Shown here: positions 1 through 5,873 of the stretch, piece by piece
How the letters are laid out: each line of letters opens with the position of its first letter
Numbering within the stretch: position 1 is the stretch's first letter
Source: Chitinophagales bacterium
Lineage (GTDB): Bacteria > Bacteroidota > Bacteroidia > Chitinophagales > Saprospiraceae
Length of the DNA: 5,873 nt
Reading direction: 5' to 3'
Assembly (NCBI GenBank): GCA_013298445.1
Contig: JAAFHQ010000396.1
Span: 1 to 5,873 of the forward strand
Notes under the pieces: model-generated
The model's database searches: none
What the model saw: only the letters and a program-made list of their open reading frames with translations
What the model was told of the DNA's origin: nothing
Translations under genes and position numbers: made by a program

Positions 1-399
1 CCAAAGGCCTAAGCCCTCAATACTCCAGTGTTGTTCGATATTTGGCGTTGTTGGCGCTGCATCCAGCAAGGACTGGTATTTTGTTTCTGCCAGAACCAGT
101 CTAGGCGTTGAATCTTGCAACAAATAATCAATTTCCGGTGCACTCAGCCGGTAATTGAGCGGCACTAGCACTAGGCCCGTTTTTTGCGCAGCGGCAAACA
201 AGACAATGTATTCCAGGCAACTGTCTGCCAATATCGCTACCCGATCGCCCAAATGTAAACCCAAATCCTGGGTGAGGTACCAGGCGAGGCGATTGGCCAT
301 TTTATTGAGCACCCCGTAGCTGAGGGTACGGCCTGTCTCCCATTCTTTTACCGCAATTTCATCCGGGCTGTAGAGTGCCCATTTGCTGAACCAATCCAT
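1..399 (-). CDS. AMP-forming acyl-CoA synthetase (class I adenylate-forming enzyme), N-terminal part, cut by window edge
   Basis: Reading the minus strand from the ATG at 399-397 gives 133 uninterrupted codons to the window edge. The protein starts MDWFSKWALYSPDEIAVKEW and continues with the N-terminal fold of the ANL family: the 'TLSYGVLNKMANRLAWYL' helix (about residues 26-42), 'GDRVAILADSCLEYIVLFAA' (51-70), 'KTGLVLVPLNYRLSAPEIDY' (73-92), then 'PRLVLAE' (99-105). These match fatty-acyl-CoA or acid-CoA ligases, which activate a carboxylic acid with ATP and transfer it to CoA in the cytosol. The ATP-binding P-loop and all later motifs lie outside the window, so substrate class and integrity are unknown. 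The gene follows the KAS III-like gene on the same strand, with a 125-bp gap that is nearly all repeat. No Shine-Dalgarno sequence is visible. Family assignment is firm; the choice among fatty-acyl, aryl or MenE-like ligases is open. Confidence 0.88.
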   Translation of the reverse strand, partial: MDWFSKWALYSPDEIAVKEWETGRTLSYGVLNKMANRLAWYLTQDLGLHLGDRVAILADSCLEYIVLFAAAQKTGLVLVPLNYRLSAPEIDYLLQDSTPRLVLAETKYQSLLDAAPTTPNIEQHWSIEGLGLW

Positions 400-407
400 T
401 GTTATAT

Positions 408-525
408 GTTGAGGGCTGAGGAGTTGAGGAGTTGAGAAGTTTAGGCTACCGCAGTGACTTAGACAAGGACTATTGTCAGCGTCGCTCGCGGTAGCCTCAA
501 CTCCTCAACCCCTCAACTTCTCAAC
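408..525. repeat. Palindromic composite repeat, copy A (8-bp unit arrays around a 53-bp core)
   Basis: The core at 444-496 begins GGCTACCGC (444-452) and ends GCGGTAGCC (488-496), a perfect 9-bp inverted repeat. On the left lie units GTTGAGGG (408-415), a 7-bp degenerate unit (416-422), GTTGAGGA (423-430), GTTGAGAA (431-438) and GTTTAGG (439-445). On the right lie complementary units CCTCAAC (495-501), TCCTCAAC (502-509), CCCTCAAC (510-517) and TTCTCAAC (518-525). Inside the core, AGTGAC (453-458) can pair with GTCGCT (481-486) with one G-U wobble, and GACAA/TTGTC (462-466/473-477) can pair around a 6-nt loop. The core is the reverse complement of copy B apart from two substitutions and one indel. 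The element fills almost the whole gap between the KAS III-like gene and the acyl-CoA synthetase, and its base 525 is also the last base of the KAS III-like stop codon. Confidence 0.93.
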
Positions 526-1514
526 TACATCTTAAAGGCTGCCGAAGCAAAAGCCAATCCTCCACCCGAACCGATGAAAAATACCAAATCTCCCGCTTTG
601 GTTTTGCCTTTTTCTACCGCATCATTAAAAGCCATGGGGATACAGGCCGAACCAGTATAGCCGTAGTGGTCCATGATGGTATGTGCCCGGTCGCGGGGCA
701 CTTCCAGCAAGTCCAGGGTATCCCAAATCGAATTGATGTTGATTTGGGTGATGAAATACTGGGCTACATCCTGCGGGGTGGCGCCAATCCGATCACAAAG
801 CGTTTGGGCCATTTGGGACCACATGCTCGGGTTGAGCGCTTTGGGGAATTTTTGGACGAACTTCAGTTGGTGATCGTGGTTGGCCACAACCGCGTCACTA
901 ATCGGGTGACGAGCACCGCCGGCATAAATACCCATCCAACCGTGGTATTGCCCCTGCGAGATAAGTTGACTGCTCAAATAGCCGACTTGTTCGTCATTAT
1001 CGGCCCGGAGCACAACGGCGCCCGCCCCGTCTGCAAAAAGGGTAACGGTTTTTTTGTCTTCCAGATTGAGGTATTTGCTCATGGCATAAGCCCCAACCAC
1101 CAGAATATGTTGATAGTGTTCGTCGGCACGAATGTACTTGACGCCAATGTCTAGTGCTGTAACAAACCCGGCACAAGCCGTGTTGATGTCAAATGTACCC
1201 GCATTGCTGGCCCCCAAACGGGCCTGTACCACCGCTGCGGTAGAGGGTGAAACAAACTCTGGCGTATCGGTAGCAATGAGAATCAGGTCTAATTGTTCGG
1301 GTTTGAGGGAGGCGCGCTCCAGGGCTTGTTGGGCTGCGGCTACACAAAGGTCGGCGGTACTTTCATCCGGCGCGCACCAGCGGCGTTCGTGGATGTGTAC
1401 GTTTTCGCTCAGCCAGGTAGCTACGTCTTCACCCAATAAGTCGTTGAAATACTGATTGGTAACAACACGCTCCGGGGCATAGGCGCCGGTAGAAATGATG
1501 CGGGCGTTGCGCAT
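525..1514 (-). CDS. Ketoacyl-ACP synthase III-like (thiolase-fold) enzyme lacking the canonical His and Asn
   Basis: This 329-residue protein is the normal length for the KAS III (FabH) family. The ATG at 1514 begins MRNARIISTGAYAPERVVTN, the usual family N-terminus. Cys114 sits in 'DINTACAGFVTALDIG' (109-124), the nucleophile motif. Other family blocks are 'LILIATDTPEFVSPSTAAVV' (77-96), 'TLFADGAGAVVL' (158-169), 'IYAGGARHP' (196-204) and the C-terminal 'GSGGGLAFASAAF' (315-327). By alignment to E. coli FabH (Cys112, His244, Asn274), the 'HQAN' motif reads 'TQIN', putting Thr256 at the His position, and 'HGNTS' reads 'YGYTG', putting Tyr286 at the Asn position. Those residues support malonyl decarboxylation in FabH, so a non-decarboxylating acyltransferase or another thioester role is possible; that is inference. 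The gene lies between two inverted palindromic repeats and upstream of an acyl-CoA ligase on the same strand, which might supply acyl-CoA. A housekeeping FabH role is unlikely. The family is certain; the function is not. Confidence 0.93.
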   Translation of the reverse strand: MRNARIISTGAYAPERVVTNQYFNDLLGEDVATWLSENVHIHERRWCAPDESTADLCVAAAQQALERASLKPEQLDLILIATDTPEFVSPSTAAVVQARLGASNAGTFDINTACAGFVTALDIGVKYIRADEHYQHILVVGAYAMSKYLNLEDKKTVTLFADGAGAVVLRADNDEQVGYLSSQLISQGQYHGWMGIYAGGARHPISDAVVANHDHQLKFVQKFPKALNPSMWSQMAQTLCDRIGATPQDVAQYFITQININSIWDTLDLLEVPRDRAHTIMDHYGYTGSACIPMAFNDAVEKGKTKAGDLVFFIGSGGGLAFASAAFKM

Positions 1515-1538
1515 TATCGAGAGGTTTGAAAGAAGAAA

Positions 1539-1664
1539 GTTGAGGAGTTGAGGAGTTGAGAAGTTGAGGAGTTGAGGCTACCGCGAGCGACGCTGCCAAT
1601 GTCCTTGTCTAAGTCGCTGCGGTAGCCTCAACTCCTCAACTTCTCAACTCCTCAACTTTTCAAC
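1539..1664. repeat. Palindromic composite repeat, copy B (8-bp unit arrays around a 52-bp core)
   Basis: The left array is GTTGAGGA (1539-1546), GTTGAGGA, GTTGAGAA (1555-1562), GTTGAGGA and GTTGAGG (1571-1577). The core at 1576-1627 is bounded by GGCTACCGC (1576-1584) and GCGGTAGCC (1619-1627). The right array is CCTCAAC (1626-1632), TCCTCAAC, TTCTCAAC (1641-1648), TCCTCAAC and TTTTCAAC (1657-1664). The two 46-bp arms are complementary except for two positions in the outermost units, with 39 contiguous matches (1546-1584 against 1619-1657). Inside, AGCGAC (1586-1591) pairs with GTCGCT (1613-1618), leaving a loop of 21 nt. The element takes up most of the gap between the receptor stop codon (1670) and the KAS III-like start (1514). 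Its core orientation is opposite to copy A. No transposase is present in the window. Confidence 0.93.
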
Positions 1665-1669
1665 GCTCC

Positions 1670-4140
1670 TTATTTTTTCGGTAGATCAACTTTCACTTCC
1701 AAAGACAACAAGCGGCTAATCGAAGGCGAAGCCACAAACTCCCGTACTTCAGAGCCAAACAGGTTCACTGCCTGCGCCGCTACGGTGAGTTTGCCAAAAC
1801 GGTAACCTGCGCTCAGGTCCACGTTGAAAAATCCGCCGAGTGGGCCAAAGTTGAAGTTGCGGCCAACCTGACGATTTTCATAAACTGGTGAACCAGCATA
1901 GATCAAATCAGGATTGGTTTTGGCTGCCACATTGATGCCAGAGAAGAAGTCATAAGCTTGTACCCAACGACCAAAGATGCTGCTGAAGAACTTGCCTTTG
2001 GAGTAATTCAGGCCCAAGCCCAACTTGTGTGTAGGTGTATTAATCGGCAGGTCGTTTTCGTTCACCTTGCCATCACGGTTGCCATCGTTGGCGGTATCAC
2101 TATTGTCCAGGTCGTAGCTGAACCAGGAGTAGTTCAAGGTGGCCAATAAACCTGCTGCAACGCTGTAGTTGAAGGACACATCGGCACCATAAGTGGCAAC
2201 CTTACCAAAGTTCAGGTAAGTCAAGACCAAAGCTGAGCCGGTAGCCGGAGTACCCGGTACCACTTGACTCATCGGTACATCGCCCCGGTGCGTCACCGTG
2301 CGCCCCCCGGTAGCAATGTTGATGGATGGGCTGAGGAAGTTTTCGGAGGTGTTGTAATAGGCGTTCGCATCTACAAACAAACGTTCTCCAAGGGTGCCTT
2401 TGTAACCCACTTCCACAGTTTGAATGGTTTCTACTTTCAAACCGGGGATTTTGGTACCATCAGACAAGGTATAACCTACACTATTGCCCAGCAATACGCC
2501 GCCAAAGATGTTGGCTTCCAGAGTTGCGCGGCTTTTGGAATGAAATTGAAACCATACAACTCGTGGTCGTCGAAACGGGCAGCGGCTACTGCCTTGAGGT
2601 GTTCGCCAAACTTGCGCTCAACTTGTAGGTAGCCACCGATTTGGGCCACCTCAATGTTTTCGCCACCATCCAGCAGGTAGGTTCCTTTAGAGTTGGCGCG
2701 ATCTTGTTGGTATTGTACACCGAGGATGAAGTCGAAGCCAGCCACACTATTGTTGTATTGTGCTTCGGCATTGGTGCGGTTGGAGTTGTCTTTAAAAACG
2801 GAGTTGCGGTTGAGTGGCACGCCCACCGTTGGGCTGATGCCGAACCATTGCTCACCAAAAGAACGACGGCGGGATTCTTCTTCGCTAAAACCAGCATCTT
2901 TAAACGACCAGTAGTTTTGGGTGCGCTGGTTCATGGCATAAGTATCCTCGGTTTTAGAGTAAGTTTGGTAAGCCTGAACAAAGAAACGTGGCGATACGTA
3001 GCGCAACTGGAACCAGTTGATCTGCCAATCCTTGATCTGATTGCGACCAGCATTGGTAAGCCCAATGTTGTTGCTCGTGCTATGGCCGTAGGAGAGAATG
3101 ATGTCGGACTTGCTGGTGGGCGAGTAATAAAGACCTGCTTCGCCGCGCAGGGAGCTGAAGTCACGATTCAGTTCCAACTCCGTTGATTTGTGCCGGATGA
3201 TTTTAGAACCATTTCCTGCGCCGCCAAAGAGTTTATTGTCAAAGGCGGTGTTGTTGTAATAAACCGTATCGGTGTAGTCAAACTCGGTTCCTTTCAGGTA
3301 TTCGGCACTCACTTTGAAGGCAAATTTATCGCCCCATTTGCTGGCATGGCGGAAACGGGTGCTCAGCACGTTTTGGTTGCCCACCCCTACGGCGATGGTT
3401 GTTCCTTGCGAGGTACGTGGGTCTTTGGTGATGGTGTTCAACAAACCATTGTGGGCGTTGGGGCCGTAAAGGGCTGAAGAAGGGCCCAGGATTACTTCTA
3501 TCCGCTCTACATCTTCCTTCACGGTCGTACTCAATGCACCCAAGGGCAAGCCAGTAGCGATAAGGGTAGTCAAACGGTTGTCGTTCAACTGTAAGTTTTT
3601 GGGATTAAAAGCACTGTTGAAGCCCCGGGCGTTGATGCCCACGCCGAGTACGCCTGAACGAACATAGTCCACCCCTCTTTGTCTGCCCAATAGTTCGGCT
3701 ACATTAAAAGAAGGCAACTCGCTGATGGCTTTGGAGTTGATTACGGTGATGGTGGCTGGGGCATTGGTCAACTTTTCGGCTTTGCGTGAAGCAGAAACAA
3801 CCACCTCTTGTCCAAGCAGCACAGCTGCTCCCATCGAAAAGTCAGCCGTGGTGGTTTCTCCAGCTTTTACGACGACGATTTTTTTAAAGTTTTGAAAACC
3901 CGTGTAGGTAACTTCCAGGGCGTATTCCCCAGGTTTGACATCGGCAATGGTGTACATTCCACTGGCGTCGGTGGCAGCGCCTTGGCTGGTACCGGCAATG
4001 ACTACGTTGGCTCCCACCAACGCTTCGCCTGATTCGGCATCTTTTACTGTCCCCTTGATGGTTCCATTTTGAGCTTGCAGGCTGATGCAGGTAAACAGCG
4101 CCGCGCACAGCAACGACAAGAGCGTATAGGCTTTTTTCAT
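1670..4140 (-). pseudogene. TonB-dependent outer-membrane receptor with N-terminal carboxypeptidase-regulatory-like domain; frameshifted
   Basis: The preferred start is the ATG at 4140 (MKKAYTLLSLLCAALFTCIS), a typical signal peptide probably cleaved after 'LQAQ' (21-24); the ATG six codons upstream (4158) would put a non-signal extension in front. In order there follow a carboxypeptidase-regulatory-like beta-sandwich (about 25-107), a possible TonB-box region around 'QEVVVSASRK' (111-120), a plug domain (about 124-240) with 'ARGFNSAFNPKNLQLNDNRL' (171-190) and 'VERIEVILGPSSALYGPNA' (211-229), then the beta-barrel. Such receptors import ligands across the outer membrane using TonB energy. The first frame runs from 4140 to a stop at 2478-2476. 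The barrel resumes in another frame ('LEANIFGGVLLGNSVGYTLS' from about 2521) and runs to the TAA at 1672-1670, ending 'LLSLEVKVDLPKK'. Joined, the two parts give about 823 residues. The family usually has some 20-25 more residues at the junction, so a small deletion is likely. No SusD-like partner is in view, and the ligand is unknown. Confidence 0.85.
2521..2532 (-). other. Frameshift/deletion junction within the TonB-dependent receptor
   Basis: Read on the minus strand, GCC GCG CAA CTC continues the first frame after 'NFIPKAA', then runs through 18 non-family codons to a TAG at 2478-2476. Re-read as GCA ACT CTG GAA (from 2527), it gives 'ATLEANIFGGVLLG', which is family-like. The shift equals a loss of 3n+1 bases (or a gain of two). 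In related receptors, as I recall them, 'PKA' is followed by a strand of the type 'W.P...H..R..YG...AAP' before the 'LEANIFGG' equivalent. That strand is absent here, which favours a deletion over a single-base error. Confidence 0.7.
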
Positions 4141-4439
4141 AACGAGTGCGTTTTGCATGAATTAGAATGATGAATGGTGAACAGGCTATTGGACAAAATA
4201 TACTTTCAACCAAGTCCCTGATGGTAATGAATGATTTCGGGATTAAAATTAGAAGGAGATTGATGTGCTGGATGTAGGATCAAAAAACTCAGGTAGGTTG
4301 ACTTTTTGCAAAGAGGTGAATGAAATGAGTTCTAAATGATTGAAAAACAATACAATTGATGCTCCAATATCAAGCTTGACTCAGTTGTGGTTTTGCGATC
4401 AAGGGTCTTTTTTGGGTATTGGCCTTAAAAATGCATAGT

Positions 4440-4501
4440 ACACTGAAAATGAAAACAATGGAAAAAAGAAAGGTTTGATCACAAAGGCATTTTTTCAGTG
4501 T
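4440..4501. repeat. 10-bp inverted repeat with 42-bp spacer in the divergent region
   Basis: ACACTGAAAA at 4440-4449 is the exact reverse complement of TTTTCAGTGT at 4492-4501. The spacing suits either a pair of inverted protein-binding sites or a weak long-loop hairpin. Its location in the middle of a divergent promoter region makes a regulatory role conceivable, but a chance match in AT-rich DNA cannot be excluded. Confidence 0.4.
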
Positions 4502-4569
4502 GTCTGTTCGGCTTAAGGTGAAGGTAAAAAGAAAAGTCAAGGGACAAATCGCCAATTCGTTTGTTTGGC

Positions 4570-4603
4570 TTTGATTTTTGTAAAAAATTAACAATTAGGT
4601 TTT
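4570..4603 (+). promoter_or_regulatory. Possible Bacteroidota-type promoter for the hydrolase/SDR pair
   Basis: TTTG at 4570-4573 is followed after 22 bp by TAGGTTTT (4596-4603), a 7-of-8 match to the Bacteroidota -7 consensus TAnnTTTG. The usual -33/-7 gap is about 19-21 bp, so the spacing is slightly long. Transcription would start near 4610, leaving a leader of about 160 nt before the ATG at 4771. AT-rich sequence produces such matches easily. Confidence 0.2.
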
Positions 4604-4770
4604 TACAATATTTTTTTTCGTCCATTTTGGAAAGAATGTATAAAAATGGCTTTAAGTCAACCCAAGTTCGTATTTTTCAAAACAAGTCAAACATCATCTA
4701 CCTCAATTACAATTGATTATTTTTCAGCCATGTTTCCTTGCCAAATAAAATAATCCAAAGTTCCGAGAAA

Positions 4771-5727
4771 ATGAATTCACGAGGCGCTGTTATGGTTTGG
4801 TTCACCTGCATCATTCCATTTTTTGTGTACAGCCAAACGCAAGTCAAAAGTATGGAAGACATTCGATACCCTTTTGCGGTCAAAAAAATAGACTTGCCCA
4901 ACCAGGTCAGCATCGCATACGCCGACGAAGGCAAGGGCAAAACCACCCTGATCTTCATCCACGGCCTGGGCAGTTACCTGCCTGCCTGGAAAAAAGTGGT
5001 GGACGAATTGCGCCAGGATTACCGTTGCATCGTGGTCGACCTGCCTGGTTATGGCAAATCGGGACGGGGAGACTGGAGCTATGACATGGCTTTTTTTGCC
5101 GATTGTATCGAGGCACTGGTCAAAAAACTCAAACTGCGCAAGGTCAGTTTGGTGGGGCATTCGATGGGGGGGCAAATCAGTCTGACCCTGGCCTTACGTC
5201 AACCCCAATGGCTGCAAAAACTGGTCTTATTGGCACCCGCAGGCTTCGAAACGTTTACGGAAGCCGATCGCGCCTGGTTTACCCAATACGTTACGCCAGC
5301 GGTTTTTAAGGCCACTCCTGTAGCCCAAATTGAACGGAACTTTGACGTCAATTTCTATGGAGCAAAAATGCCCGCTGATGCCCGGTTTATGTACGAGGAT
5401 CGCCTATTGATGCGGGAAACCGCGGAATTTGACCAATATTGCAACATGATTCCCAAATGTGTGCAGGGGATGTTGCAGCAACCCGTAGCGGATCGTTTGC
5501 ACGAAATCAAAACGCCGACCCTCGTCTTCTACGGCAATGACGATTTGTTGATCCCGAATCGGATTTTACACCCTAAGCTCAGTGTCGAAGCCGTTGCCAA
5601 ACAGGGACAGGAACAGCTACCCCAAAGCCAATTGGTGATGGTGCCGAAGTGTGGTCATTTTGTGCTTTGGGATGGAGCGGCTACGGTTTGTGCTTCTATA
5701 AAAACATTTTTAAATACCCTTCAATGA
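4771..5727 (+). CDS. Exported alpha/beta-fold hydrolase (serine esterase/lipase-like)
   Basis: The start at ATG 4771 gives a 318-residue protein beginning with a signal peptide (MNSRGAVMVWFTCIIPFFVY, probable cleavage near 'YSQ'). An earlier in-frame TTG at 4738 would bury it behind 11 extra residues, so it is rejected. The alpha/beta-hydrolase core follows: oxyanion motif 'HGLGS' (64-68), 'VVDLPGYGKSG' (88-98), nucleophile elbow 'GHSMGG' with Ser131, acid 'YGNDDLLIP' with Asp258 (Asp257 less likely), and base 'GHFVLWD' with His296. The triad is complete, so an active ester- or thioester-type hydrolase is expected, acting in the periplasm or at the envelope if the signal is used. The cap region (about 160-245) gives no substrate clue I recognise. 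The stop overlaps the start of the downstream SDR gene. The gene is divergent from the TonB receptor. A serine nucleophile excludes a haloalkane-dehalogenase or OleB-type enzyme, which use Asp. Confidence 0.9.
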   Translation: MNSRGAVMVWFTCIIPFFVYSQTQVKSMEDIRYPFAVKKIDLPNQVSIAYADEGKGKTTLIFIHGLGSYLPAWKKVVDELRQDYRCIVVDLPGYGKSGRGDWSYDMAFFADCIEALVKKLKLRKVSLVGHSMGGQISLTLALRQPQWLQKLVLLAPAGFETFTEADRAWFTQYVTPAVFKATPVAQIERNFDVNFYGAKMPADARFMYEDRLLMRETAEFDQYCNMIPKCVQGMLQQPVADRLHEIKTPTLVFYGNDDLLIPNRILHPKLSVEAVAKQGQEQLPQSQLVMVPKCGHFVLWDGAATVCASIKTFLNTLQ

Positions 5728-5873
5728 ACAGACTACAAGGAAAAGTGGCCATCGTCACCGGTGGTGCCAGCGGAATTGGTAAAGCTACTGCCCAGCGCTT
5801 TTTGCAAGAAGGAGCCACTGTGGCCATCTGGGACATCAACGAAGCCAGCGGTAAGGCTCTTGCGACAGAATGG
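5724..5873 (+). CDS. Classical short-chain dehydrogenase/reductase (SDR), N-terminal part, cut by window edge
   Basis: The ATG at 5724 overlaps the hydrolase stop (ATGA, 5724-5727) and opens 50 codons that run in frame to the window edge. The N-terminus MNRLQGKVAIVTGGASGIGK contains the Rossmann dinucleotide motif TGxxxGIG (Thr12 to Gly19), and 'VAIWDINEASGKALA' (33-47) carries the acidic end of strand beta-2 (Asp38), which suggests NAD(H) preference. This is the FabG-like classical SDR type, oxidising or reducing a hydroxyl/keto group in the cytosol. The catalytic Ser-Tyr-Lys residues lie beyond the window, so substrate and activity cannot be judged. The 4-bp overlap implies co-transcription and probably translational coupling with the hydrolase. 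Confidence 0.9.
   Translation, partial: MNRLQGKVAIVTGGASGIGKATAQRFLQEGATVAIWDINEASGKALATEW

Larger units (their letters stand above)
4159..4770. other. Divergent AT-rich intergenic region between receptor and hydrolase
   Basis: About 600 bp separate the diverging receptor and hydrolase starts, and no convincing protein gene or structural RNA is visible in them. The region is visibly more AT-rich than the flanking genes, especially 4560-4625, and must carry the promoters for both directions. On the minus strand, TATATTTTG at 4202-4194 resembles the Bacteroidota -7 element TAnnTTTG with one extra base, but it has no good upstream TTTG. On the plus strand the best candidate is at 4570-4603, listed separately; TATTTTTC at 4671-4678 is a second -7-like match without a partner. 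A 10-bp inverted repeat at 4440-4449/4492-4501 is also listed separately. Confidence 0.6.

Noticed and set aside
408..525. CRISPR-like array
   Set aside because: The units are contiguous 8-mers with no spacers and reverse direction across a core.
408..1664. Composite transposon or insertion sequence carrying the KAS III-like gene
   Set aside because: There is no transposase or integrase, and the flanking elements are only about 120 bp. No clear target-site duplication could be seen outside either copy. A non-autonomous repeat family fits better.
2521..2532. Programmed ribosomal frameshift in the receptor
   Set aside because: There is no slippery heptamer at the shift site, and expected family sequence is missing at the junction, which a frameshift during translation would not explain.
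2641..3186. Plus-strand open frame of 181 codons opposite the receptor
   Set aside because: It lies entirely antisense to well-conserved receptor barrel sequence and has no domain of its own. The same holds for 666-1154 and 1132-1455 opposite the KAS III-like gene.
4370..4594. Possible 74-residue minus-strand protein in the divergent region
   Set aside because: It needs a TTG start, has no ribosome binding site or recognisable domain, and its Phe/Ile/Leu richness is what AT-rich non-coding DNA yields.
4738..4770. Upstream TTG start for the hydrolase
   Set aside because: It adds an 11-residue polar extension in front of a good signal peptide; ATG at 4771 is the more natural start.
1..5873. 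OleABCD-type olefin (beta-lactone) cluster: KAS III-like, alpha/beta hydrolase, AMP ligase and SDR all present
   Set aside because: The hydrolase has a Ser nucleophile (GHSMGG), whereas OleB is a dehalogenase-like enzyme with Asp. The SDR is classical FabG-like (TGxxxGIG), whereas OleD is an extended SDR. The KAS III-like protein lacks the His and Asn that OleA retains. The genes are also split between two divergent units with a receptor between them.

Overview
The window looks like chromosomal DNA of a Bacteroidota bacterium. Three things suggest this: a TonB-dependent receptor whose N-terminus carries a carboxypeptidase-regulatory-like domain before the plug, a signal peptide ending in the Gln-Ala-Gln style common in that phylum, and gene starts without convincing Shine-Dalgarno sequences. 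A Saprospiraceae-type genome (Haliscomenobacter/Lewinella relatives) is my tentative guess from overall sequence feel; no marker gene proves it.

The left two thirds is read on the minus strand. In transcription order it holds a TonB-dependent outer-membrane receptor (4140 to 1670), a ketoacyl-ACP-synthase-III-like enzyme (1514 to 525) and the N-terminal 133 codons of an AMP-forming acyl-CoA synthetase (399 to the window edge). The receptor is broken: its reading frame shifts near 2524-2532, where a stretch of barrel sequence expected in the family also seems to be missing. The KAS III-like enzyme keeps its nucleophilic cysteine but has Thr and Tyr where FabH has catalytic His and Asn, so it is probably not an ordinary FabH.

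The two gaps around the KAS III-like gene are almost wholly filled by two copies of one unusual palindromic repeat (408-525 and 1539-1664). Each has a 52-53 bp core bounded by GGCTACCGC/GCGGTAGCC, flanked on both sides by 8-bp tandem units (GTTGAGGA and variants) pointing in opposite directions, so each copy can fold into a very long hairpin. The asymmetric cores show the copies are inverted relative to each other. The last unit of one copy shares its outer base with the stop codon of the KAS III-like gene. This repeat pair is the most novel element in the window.

A roughly 600-bp AT-rich divergent region without a convincing gene separates this block from a plus-strand pair: an exported alpha/beta hydrolase (4771-5727) and the first 50 codons of a classical short-chain dehydrogenase/reductase (from 5724), joined by an ATGA stop/start overlap.

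Together the genes suggest envelope uptake plus acyl/ester chemistry (acyl activation, acyl transfer or condensation, ester hydrolysis, oxidoreduction). No shared pathway can be proved from the sequence. The set superficially resembles OleABCD, but the motif details argue against that.
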